NCBI GenBank assembly: GCA_947448675.1
Contig: CANFOR010000161.1
Location: 1-6,397, forward strand
Reading direction: 5' to 3'
DNA from: Betaproteobacteria bacterium
GTDB lineage: Bacteria; Pseudomonadota; Gammaproteobacteria; Burkholderiales; Burkholderiaceae_C
DNA length: 6,397 nucleotides
Shown piece after piece: positions 1 through 4,530 of the stretch. Position numbers and translations under genes: made by a program. Under the pieces are notes generated by a model that worked only from the letters and a program-made list of their open reading frames with translations, made no database searches and had not been told where the DNA came from. How positions within the stretch are numbered: the first letter of the stretch is position 1; the number at the start of each line of letters is the position of its first letter.

Positions 1-441
1 CTCTTCGCGCAGCAGGCGCTGCACCACAAAGGGCGAGCCGGGGTAGACTCTCAAGTGTTCGGGCTTGTTAAAGCCGGCAACCAAGTCCAGATAATCTTGA
101 ATGAGTGGCGAGAGGCTGGTCATCGGCGCGTTTTTGGGCTTCGCAGGCGCTACATTTTTTATAGCTGCATTCGCATTATCGGCGGGCGTTGCGGGCTTGT
201 TTGCACTGGTTTTTGGCACCAGTTTGGCGGCCGCGAGCAGCTTGACCACGCCGTCCACCGCCTCGGCGCCCTTGGTGGCGTAGTCGCCGTCGAGGCGGTA
301 CAGACCAGCCCCCGCATGGGTGTCGATCACGGTCAGGGCCGCGTCTTTTTGTAGCAGGTGGCGCAGCACGGCAATCAGCGTGGTGTGCTTGAGCACGTCG
401 GCATGGTTGCCCGCGTGAAAGGCATGGCGGTAAGAGAACAT
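1..441 (-). CDS. rlmJ: RlmJ, 23S rRNA (adenine-N6)-methyltransferase, N-terminal part (gene runs off the left edge)
   Basis: By family, RlmJ is a SAM-dependent methyltransferase that makes m6A2030 in 23S rRNA in E. coli. The 147 codons visible here begin MFSYRHAFHAGNHADVLKH, which closely matches the RlmJ N-terminus. The SAM-binding loop DTHAGAG is at residues 40-46, and the conserved YPGSP block is at 133-137. The catalytic DPPY motif would lie beyond the edge. The conserved first residues fix the start at 441-439. There is no Shine-Dalgarno: six C's directly precede the ATG, and a -10-like GATAAT lies 6 nt before it, so a leaderless message is possible. Residues about 72-107 are an Ala/Lys/Asn/Pro-rich linker that makes YPGSP roughly 36 residues later than in E. 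coli RlmJ (remembered sequence). Part of that linker is encoded by a repeat-like motif. The gene is divergent from rplM. Family identity is firm; activity is inferred. Confidence 0.93.
   Translation of the reverse strand, partial: MFSYRHAFHAGNHADVLKHTTLIAVLRHLLQKDAALTVIDTHAGAGLYRLDGDYATKGAEAVDGVVKLLAAAKLVPKTSANKPATPADNANAAIKNVAPAKPKNAPMTSLSPLIQDYLDLVAGFNKPEHLRVYPGSPFVVQRLLREE
149..200 (+). repeat. Short interspersed motif, copy A, inside the rlmJ reading frame
   Basis: A 17-nt imperfect palindrome, GCTACATTTTTTATAGC (149-165), is followed by TGC and a GC-rich stretch with CGC and GGCGGGCG. The same plan (GCT...AGC core of exactly 17 nt, then TGY, then a short dyad) recurs at 3534 and, reversed, at 5982. 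The motif resembles short repeats I associate with Comamonadaceae genomes. It lies in the part of rlmJ that encodes the extra low-complexity linker. The right boundary is uncertain. Confidence 0.5.
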
Positions 442-517
442 GGGGGGATTATCGGTGCTGGGCGTACAAACCCCAGGGCCTTGGCTCGCCTCATTTTTAT
501 TCCACTTCGACATGGGT

Positions 518-547
518 TTGACGCGCCAGGGGTCTTTTTCATATAAT
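518..547 (+). promoter_or_regulatory. Sigma-70-type promoter of rplM-rpsI
   Basis: TTGACG (518-523) and a perfect TATAAT (542-547) are separated by 18 nt, giving a near-consensus promoter. Transcription should begin near 553-555, leaving a 5' leader of about 160 nt before rplM. It is the best promoter in the window, as expected for a ribosomal protein operon. The start site is predicted, not measured. Confidence 0.85.
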
Positions 548-552
548 GGAGA

Positions 553-716
553 GCTTCGCAGCGCTTTCTTAGCCCCGCGGCGAAGGGTTCAAAGGCCTTA
601 TCGCCTCTGGGCTAACCCCACCTAAGAGATTCCCGCTAGAGGAACGCCGACCGTGGAAAAGGGACAACGTTCGCAGGCTCACGCAGGGCCTGCCAAACCT
701 TCTGAAGAGAAAACTC
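553..716 (+). promoter_or_regulatory. Structured 5' leader of rplM mRNA
   Basis: The leader contains a strong nested hairpin. TTAGCCC (569-575) pairs with GGGCTAA (609-615), enclosing GGCG (579-582) with CGCC (602-605) and AAGG (583-586) with CCTT (596-599). Two smaller stems follow: TTCC/GGAA (630-633, 641-644) and GCAGGC/GCCTGC (673-678, 688-693), the latter ending 23 nt before the rplM start. E. coli rplM-rpsI is known to be repressed by L13 acting on its own leader. That this leader is an L13 target is inference; the stems themselves are visible. No leader peptide of note lies after the predicted start site. Confidence 0.5.
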
Positions 717-1184
717 ATGAAAACTTTCAGCGCCAAACCCGCTGACGTAGTGCACGAGTGGTTTGTGATTGACGCGACCGACAAGGTCCTCGGACGAGTA
801 GCCAGCGAAGTTGCTCTCCGTTTACGCGGCAAACACAAGGCCATTTATACGCCCCACGTCGATACCGGTGACTTTATCGTCATCATCAACGCAGCCCAGT
901 TGCGTGTTACCGGCGCCAAGACGCTGGACAAGGTGTACTACCGCCATTCGGGTTACCCCGGCGGCATTACGGCCACCAACTTCCGCGACATGCAAGCCAA
1001 GCACCCTGGCCGCGCACTTGAAAAGGCTGTTAAGGGCATGCTGCCCAAGGGCCCGCTCGGTTACGCCATGATCAAAAAGCTCAAGGTGTACGGCGGTGCA
1101 GAGCACCCGCACACTGCGCAGCAGCCTAAGGTTCTGGACATTCCAGGCATTTCGACCAATGCACAAAAAGAGGCCGCCAAATGA
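717..1184 (+). CDS. rplM: 50S ribosomal protein L13 with a 13-residue C-terminal tail
   Basis: L13 is an early-assembling protein of the large ribosomal subunit that binds 23S rRNA. The 155-residue product matches L13 throughout: MKTFSAKPADV at the start, LRGKHKAIYTPHVDTGDF (36-53), YYRHSGYPGGI (74-84) and VKGMLPKGPLGYAMIKKLKVY (104-124). L13 of E. coli and, as I recall, Burkholderia stops at ...VLDI/ALEI (142 residues). Here the frame continues through PGISTNAQKEAAK and its TGA overlaps the rpsI ATG by 4 nt (ATGA). The start is preceded by a weak GAAGAG (704-709). It is the first gene of the rplM-rpsI operon, driven by the promoter at 518-547. Identity is certain; whether the tail has a role is unknown. 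Confidence 0.98.
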   Translation: MKTFSAKPADVVHEWFVIDATDKVLGRVASEVALRLRGKHKAIYTPHVDTGDFIVIINAAQLRVTGAKTLDKVYYRHSGYPGGITATNFRDMQAKHPGRALEKAVKGMLPKGPLGYAMIKKLKVYGGAEHPHTAQQPKVLDIPGISTNAQKEAAK

Positions 1185-1573
1185 TCGGTGAATGGAACAA
1201 TGGCACTGGCCGCCGCAAGTCCAGCGTAGCCCGTGTGTTTATCAAAAAAGGCACCGGCAAGATCACCGTGAACGGCAAAGACGTGCAAGCGTATTTTGGC
1301 CGCGAAACCTCGATCATGATCGTCAAACAGCCCTTGATGCTGACCAACCATGCCGAAACCTTTGACATTCAAGTCAATGTGCACGGTGGTGGCGAGTCGG
1401 GCCAAGCGGGCGCAACCCGCCACGGCGTGACGCGTGCTTTGATCGACTACGACGCAACACTCAAGCCCGTGCTGAGCCAAGCTGGCTTTGTCACCCGCGA
1501 CGCGCGTGAAGTCGAGCGTAAAAAGGTCGGCCTGCACTCTGCTCGCCGCCGCAAGCAGTTCAGCAAGCGCTAA
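1181..1573 (+). CDS. rpsI: 30S ribosomal protein S9
   Basis: S9 is a small-subunit head protein whose C-terminal tail reaches the P-site tRNA. The 130-residue product has the full family pattern: NGTGRRKSSVARVFI near the N-terminus, GGGESGQAGATRHG (66-79), RALIDYDATLKPVLSQAGFVTRD (81-103) and the invariant basic end ARRRKQFSKR. Its ATG overlaps the rplM stop. The Shine-Dalgarno AAGAGG (1168-1173, 7 nt before the ATG) lies within the extra C-terminal codons of rplM, so the two genes are probably translationally coupled. The operon ends at the terminator 17 nt downstream. Length is normal for the family. Confidence 0.98.
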   Translation: MIGEWNNGTGRRKSSVARVFIKKGTGKITVNGKDVQAYFGRETSIMIVKQPLMLTNHAETFDIQVNVHGGGESGQAGATRHGVTRALIDYDATLKPVLSQAGFVTRDAREVERKKVGLHSARRRKQFSKR

Positions 1574-1589
1574 GCTTCTTCATTGCCGT

Positions 1590-1630
1590 AACAAAGCCGC
1601 ACAAGGAAACTTGGAGCGGCTTTGTTTCTT
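1590..1630 (+). terminator. Intrinsic terminator of rplM-rpsI
   Basis: AACAAAGCCGC (1590-1600) pairs perfectly over 11 bp with GCGGCTTTGTT (1616-1626). The apex is CAAG-GAAA-CTTG (1602-1613), a further 4-bp stem closed by a GAAA tetraloop. The 3' arm merges into TTTGTTTCTT. The hairpin ends 21 nt before the next gene starts, so it separates that gene from the ribosomal operon unless there is readthrough. Confidence 0.9.
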
Positions 1631-1647
1631 CTGGCAGTATCAAGGTT

Positions 1648-2355
1648 ATGAAGTTCAAACTCTTTCGCCGTCGCCTGACCATCAGCGCACCGCGTATGGC
1701 GGTACGCAGTGCCATGCCATGGCCTTTTCGCTGGGCCGTGGTGGCGATTGTGTTGGGCTTTTGCGCCGCCATTGGCCTGTGGGCCTTTGAGTTTGGCAAG
1801 GGCATTGCCGGGCTCGACAAAGACGCCAAAGAAGAGTTGGGTCAGTTGCGCACCGAAGTGGCAAAGCTGCGCGACGAGCGCGACAAAGCGCAGTCAGTGC
1901 TCAACACCTCGGGCAGTTTGCTCACCGCCGAAAAGGCTACCCAAGAAAAACTCGCCAGCCGCATTACCCAGCTAGAGGCCGAAAACCGCGCCCAGCGCGA
2001 CGACCTGGGCTTTTTCGAAAAGCTCTTGCCCGCTGCGGGTGCCGAAGGCATTGCCATTCGTGGCTTGCAAGCCGAGATGATGGGCGAGGGGCAAGTCAAG
2101 TGGCAGGTGCTGGTGATCCAGCCGGTGAAAAACGCGCCCGACTTCAAAGGCAAACTGGAAGTGATGTTCAGCGGCACCCAAGGCGGCAAGCCCTGGAGCA
2201 TGGGCTTGCCCAATGGCGCGCAAAACCTAGAATTTAAGCAGTACCGCCGCATTGAAGGCGTGCTTGACCTGCCGCCACAAACGGTAGTAAAAAACGTTTC
2301 CGCAAAAGTAGTAGAAGGCACTATCATTCGTGCTGTGCAAAGCTTAAAGCTATAA
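1648..2355 (+). CDS. Single-pass membrane coiled-coil protein, DUF6776-like, function unknown
   Basis: No biochemical role is known to me. The 235-residue product has a cationic N-terminus (KFKLFRRRL), one hydrophobic segment at about 26-48 and a charged heptad-like region at about 57-122 (EELGQLRTEVAKLRDERD, then ATQEKLASRITQLEAENRAQRDD), which is a probable coiled coil. It ends in a beta-rich domain (137-235) with KWQVLVIQPV, GKPWSMGLPNG and QYRRIEGVLDLPPQ. The positive-inside rule places residues 1-25 in the cytoplasm and the rest in the periplasm. The architecture matches Burkholderiales proteins labelled DUF6776, recalled from memory. The start is provisional: AAGG is only 2 nt before the ATG, and a later ATG exists at 1696. 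A bactofilin gene follows 32 nt downstream and is probably cotranscribed. I found no convincing promoter, and the rpsI terminator lies just upstream, so readthrough may contribute. Confidence 0.85.
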   Translation: MKFKLFRRRLTISAPRMAVRSAMPWPFRWAVVAIVLGFCAAIGLWAFEFGKGIAGLDKDAKEELGQLRTEVAKLRDERDKAQSVLNTSGSLLTAEKATQEKLASRITQLEAENRAQRDDLGFFEKLLPAAGAEGIAIRGLQAEMMGEGQVKWQVLVIQPVKNAPDFKGKLEVMFSGTQGGKPWSMGLPNGAQNLEFKQYRRIEGVLDLPPQTVVKNVSAKVVEGTIIRAVQSLKL

Positions 2356-2387
2356 CTTATTTACTCCATAAGCTGAGGAACTCCCCC

Positions 2388-2783
2388 ATGTTTGGCAAGA
2401 AGAAACAACCGCCCATCAAGAGCTTGATCGCGCAAGGCAGCCATATTGAAGGCCATCTGCGCTTTACCGACGGTTTACGGGTCGACGGTTCCATCAAGGG
2501 CGACATTCGCGCCAACGACGAGCAGCCCAGCATCTTGGTCATCAGCGAAAGCGCCATGGTCTACGGCGAGATCCACGCCGACCACGTCATCATCAATGGC
2601 GCAGTGGTGGGCCCGGTCTATGCCAGCGAGCTGCTGGAGTTGCAGCCCAAGGCCCGCATTGAGGGTGATGTGCACTACAAAGCGCTAGAGATGCACCAAG
2701 GCGCGACCATCACCGGCCAGCTGCGCCCCATGCTCGACGGTGAAGAAAAACCTATGCTCAAACTGGCAGCCAATAACGGCTAA
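2388..2783 (+). CDS. Bactofilin (BacM/CcmA family cytoskeletal protein)
   Basis: Bactofilins polymerise through a right-handed beta-helix into filaments, usually bound to the inner membrane, and position cell-wall enzymes in several bacteria. The 131-residue product has a short KKKQPPIKSLI head followed by the repeating pattern of the PF04519 domain at about residues 15-112: GSHIEGHLRFTDGLRVDGSIKGDI, then VISESAMVYGEIHADHVIINGAVVGPV, then LQPKARIEGDVHYKALEMHQGATITGQL. Glycine turns recur with hydrophobic strands of five to six residues. The start has GAGGA (2375-2379) 8 nt upstream. It sits 32 nt after the membrane coiled-coil gene, with a terminator 14 nt after its stop. An M23 endopeptidase, a common functional partner of bactofilins elsewhere, lies about 1.8 kb away on the other strand. 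Family assignment is strong; its role in this organism is inferred. Confidence 0.94.
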   Translation: MFGKKKQPPIKSLIAQGSHIEGHLRFTDGLRVDGSIKGDIRANDEQPSILVISESAMVYGEIHADHVIINGAVVGPVYASELLELQPKARIEGDVHYKALEMHQGATITGQLRPMLDGEEKPMLKLAANNG

Positions 2784-2797
2784 AGCCCTTTATTTTT

Positions 2798-2826
2798 GCA
2801 GGCTCGCCGTGGCGGGCCTTGCTTTT
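2798..2826 (+). terminator. Intrinsic terminator after the bactofilin gene
   Basis: GCA-GGCTCGCC (2798-2808) pairs with GGCGGGCC-TTGC (2811-2822) as an 11-bp stem with one G-U pair and one bulged T. TTTT (2823-2826) follows. It starts 14 nt after the bactofilin stop codon and separates that unit from erpA. Confidence 0.8.
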
Positions 2827-2841
2827 AACCCTTGCGCCCAC

Positions 2842-2866
2842 ATAGTTGAGTGAATCCGGCTACTAT
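2842..2866 (+). promoter_or_regulatory. IscR type 1-like operator overlapping the erpA promoter
   Basis: The 25-bp site begins ATAGTTGAGT and ends GGCTACTAT. By eye it agrees with 21 of 25 positions of the E. coli IscR type 1 consensus (ATASYYGACT, RWWWY, AGTCRRSTAT), including both outer ATA/TAT ends; ATAGT and ACTAT form a perfect outer inverted repeat. TACTAT (2861-2866) is also a plausible -10 box, with no good -35. The ATG of erpA is 24 nt downstream. In E. coli, [2Fe-2S]-IscR represses erpA through a type 1 site. IscR control here is inferred from the motif. Confidence 0.65.
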
Positions 2867-2890
2867 TGCAGCCATTGTCTGGAGAGAATC

Positions 2891-3268
2891 ATGAGCGCCG
2901 TAGCAGAACACATCCACAGCCACGATATAGGCGAAATGCCCGTCCCCATCCTGTTTACCGACAGCGCGGCGGCCAAAGTCGCTGACCTGATCGCCGAAGA
3001 AGGTAACCCCGACCTCAAACTGCGCGTGTTTGTGCAGGGTGGCGGCTGCTCTGGCTTTCAGTACGGCTTTACCTTCGACGAAATCACCAACGAAGACGAC
3101 ACCACCATGAGCAAAAATGGTGTTTCGCTCTTGATCGACGCCATGAGCTACCAGTATTTGCTGGGCGCTGAGATCGACTACAAAGAAGACCTACAAGGCG
3201 CGCAGTTCGTCATCAAAAACCCCAACGCCACCAGCACCTGCGGCTGCGGCTCGAGCTTCTCGACCTAA
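2891..3268 (+). CDS. erpA: ErpA, A-type iron-sulfur carrier protein
   Basis: ErpA receives Fe-S clusters from the ISC scaffold and hands them to target apoproteins in the cytoplasm. The 125-residue product shows the A-type carrier fold: ILFTDSAAAKVADLI (20-34), LRVFVQGGGCSGFQYGF (44-60), an IDAMSYQYLLGAEIDY block (82-97) and the C-terminal TCGCGSSF. Cys53, Cys117 and Cys119 are the three cluster ligands and all are present. ErpA fits better than IscA or SufA from the long acidic N-terminal lead and the GAQFVIKNPNATSTCGCGSSF ending, though the paralogues are close. The ATG is preceded by GGAGAGA (2881-2887). An in-frame TTG at 2846 would extend the protein, but it falls inside the operator. 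The gene stands alone, convergent with anmK, with 25 nt between the two stop codons. Confidence 0.94.
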   Translation: MSAVAEHIHSHDIGEMPVPILFTDSAAAKVADLIAEEGNPDLKLRVFVQGGGCSGFQYGFTFDEITNEDDTTMSKNGVSLLIDAMSYQYLLGAEIDYKEDLQGAQFVIKNPNATSTCGCGSSFST

Positions 3269-3293
3269 AACTTCGCTTGGCCCCTTCCCTGCT

Positions 3294-4403
3294 TCACGCC
3301 GGGTAGAGGCATCCCAACACACGGGCGCCTGGAGCGCCCGTGATGCTGTGCAGGGCCAGCTTTTCACGCAGCACGGCCTTGCGCGCCAACCACGCAAAGG
3401 CCAGGGCTTCAACCTGCATCGGGTCTATGCCCGCACTGGCGCTGCTGCACACGGCCACGCCGGGCATGCGCGCAGCGATGCGCTCCATCAGCTGGGTGTT
3501 GAGTGCGCCACCACCGCACACATAGAGCTGCTTGCTATTATTTCCATAGCTGTCTACGCAGGCTGCGCAAGCGTTAGCGGTCAATTCGGTTAATGTGGCC
3601 TGCACATCTTGTGGCGCGGCATCGGCAAAAGCGGCGAGCTTGCGCGCCAGCCACGCCGGGTTGAACAAGTCGCGGCCCGTGCTCTTGGGCGGCGCGTCGT
3701 GCAAATAGGGTTCGCTCAGTAGCGCCTGCAGCAAAGGCGCAATCACACGGCCCTTGGCAGCCCAAGCGCCGCCCGCGTCGTAGGCTTGTCCGGTGTGCAG
3801 CTGGCACCAGTGGTCGAGCAGGGCATTGCCGGGGCCGCAGTCAAAGCCCAGCACCTCGCCCGAGGCGCGCAGCACGCTGATGTTGGAGATGCCGCCAATG
3901 TTCAGCACGCAGACCTCTTGGCCCGCTTGGGCAAACACGGCTTGGTGAAACACCGGCACCAAGGGCGCACCCTGGCCACCCGCAGCCACGTCGGCACTGC
4001 GAAAGTCGGCCACGACGTCGATGCCGGTTAAGTGGGCCAACAAAGCCGGGTTGTTGAGCTGCAAGGTGTAGCCCGTGGCGTCAAACTCGCCAGGCCGGTG
4101 CCGAATGGTTTGACCATGTGCGCCCAAGGCTTGCACCTGCTCGGCGGCCAGGCCTGCGCCTTGCAGCAAGTCGGTCACCACCTGTGCGTAGGCCCGCGCC
4201 AGGGCATTGGCCGCTAGGGCAGCGCGGTGCAACTCGTTGGGGCCAGGGGTGTTCAACGCGAGCAGGTCTGCTCTTAATTCAGGAGCAAAGGAGCGCCACT
4301 GGTGGCGCATGGCGCGGGGAGTGGCGTGCGATAGGTCGGCCAAAACGCCGTCTACGCCGTCTAAAGAAGTGCCGGACATCAGCCCGATATAAAACGCTGG
4401 CAT
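3294..4403 (-). CDS. anmK: AnmK, anhydro-N-acetylmuramic acid kinase
   Basis: AnmK opens and phosphorylates 1,6-anhydro-MurNAc, released by lytic transglycosylases, to MurNAc-6-phosphate for peptidoglycan recycling in the cytoplasm. The 369-residue product equals the E. coli length. Visible motifs are GLMSGTSLDGVD (7-18, nucleotide loop), GAHGQTIRH (94-102), DFRSADVAAGGQGAPLVP (133-150), LNIGGISN (168-175), GFDCGPGN (187-194, with Asp188 at the expected catalytic position) and VCGGGALNTQLMERIA (295-310). The start at 4403 was chosen because GLMSGTSLDG sits within a few residues of the family N-terminus; the frame stays open to 4511 but that extension has no family resemblance. No good Shine-Dalgarno precedes it. 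The 127 nt between it and the M23 gene hold no terminator I can see, so the two may be cotranscribed. Residues about 277-290 are encoded by a repeat-like motif. Confidence 0.95.
   Translation of the reverse strand: MPAFYIGLMSGTSLDGVDGVLADLSHATPRAMRHQWRSFAPELRADLLALNTPGPNELHRAALAANALARAYAQVVTDLLQGAGLAAEQVQALGAHGQTIRHRPGEFDATGYTLQLNNPALLAHLTGIDVVADFRSADVAAGGQGAPLVPVFHQAVFAQAGQEVCVLNIGGISNISVLRASGEVLGFDCGPGNALLDHWCQLHTGQAYDAGGAWAAKGRVIAPLLQALLSEPYLHDAPPKSTGRDLFNPAWLARKLAAFADAAPQDVQATLTELTANACAACVDSYGNNSKQLYVCGGGALNTQLMERIAARMPGVAVCSSASAGIDPMQVEALAFAWLARKAVLREKLALHSITGAPGARVLGCLYPA
3320..3342. other. GC-rich hairpin in the end of anmK, near the convergent erpA stop
   Basis: CACGGGCGC (3320-3328) and GCGCCCGTG (3334-3342) form a perfect 9-bp stem with a 5-nt loop. 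It lies 52 nt past the erpA stop and inside the last codons of anmK (part of ITGAPGARV). No T-run follows on either strand, so it is not a typical intrinsic terminator. It could slow polymerases converging from both sides, or it may simply reflect GC-rich coding. Confidence 0.3.
3534..3580 (+). repeat. Short interspersed motif, copy B, inside the anmK reading frame
   Basis: The 17-nt core GCTATTATTTCCATAGC (3534-3550) is followed by TGT and an imperfect dyad, CTACGC (3554-3559) against GCGTTAG (3571-3577). The plan matches copy A: a 17-nt GCTA...TAGC core, TGY, then a stem. It encodes residues around ANACAACVDSYGNNSK of AnmK, just before the conserved CGGG motif. The protein stays close to the usual length, so the motif replaced or evolved within the sequence rather than adding to it. 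Confidence 0.45.
4270..4286 (-). repeat. Possible short interspersed motif, copy D (weak), inside anmK
   Basis: Read on the minus strand this is GCTCCTGAATTAAGAGC, an imperfect 17-nt dyad with GCTC/GAGC ends. Six nt later on that strand comes TGCTCGCG, which also follows the core of copy C. The core length matches the other copies, but the surrounding protein (SFAPELRADLLAL) looks like ordinary AnmK sequence. This may be chance. Confidence 0.22.
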
Positions 4404-4530
4404 AGGGCGATGGTAAACGCTGGCAACCGTGGCGCGAGCCAAGCGCCAAGCAAGGCAAGAGCTTGTACGGGCTAGCGCGGGAAGCGCGGCACCAGCGCAG
4501 CCAGCAGCCACGCGTGGGCCTTACCGCTGC

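Noticed and set aside
546..572. Short frame ATG GAG AGC ... TAG (8 codons) as a leader peptide before rplM.
   Set aside because: Its ATG overlaps the -10 box, upstream of the predicted transcription start, so it would not be in the message.
1061..1537. Antisense open frame of 158 codons across rpsI and rplM.
   Set aside because: It is opposite highly conserved ribosomal protein genes, and its composition is that of a complementary-strand shadow.
1972..1990. CTAGAGGCC in the coiled-coil gene and GCGCTAGAG in the bactofilin gene (about 2683) as further repeat copies.
   Set aside because: Neither has the 17-nt core, and both encode residues expected of their protein families.
2846..2890. In-frame TTG extension of ErpA by 15 residues, containing a CxxC.
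   Set aside because: It lies across the IscR-like operator and -10 region, has no ribosome-binding site and no family resemblance; the ATG at 2891 has GGAGAGA upstream.
4293..4308. GCGCCAC-TG-GTGGCGC hairpin inside anmK as a regulatory element.
   Set aside because: It lies in normal AnmK coding sequence with only a 2-nt loop; chance in GC-rich DNA is enough to explain it.
4404..4511. 36-residue N-terminal extension of AnmK from an ATG at 4511.
   Set aside because: The extension is Ala/Arg-rich with no family similarity, and starting at 4403 gives the normal 369-residue length.
4508..4517. Perfect palindrome CCACGCGTGG just after the M23 stop as a terminator.
   Set aside because: No loop and no T-run on either strand.
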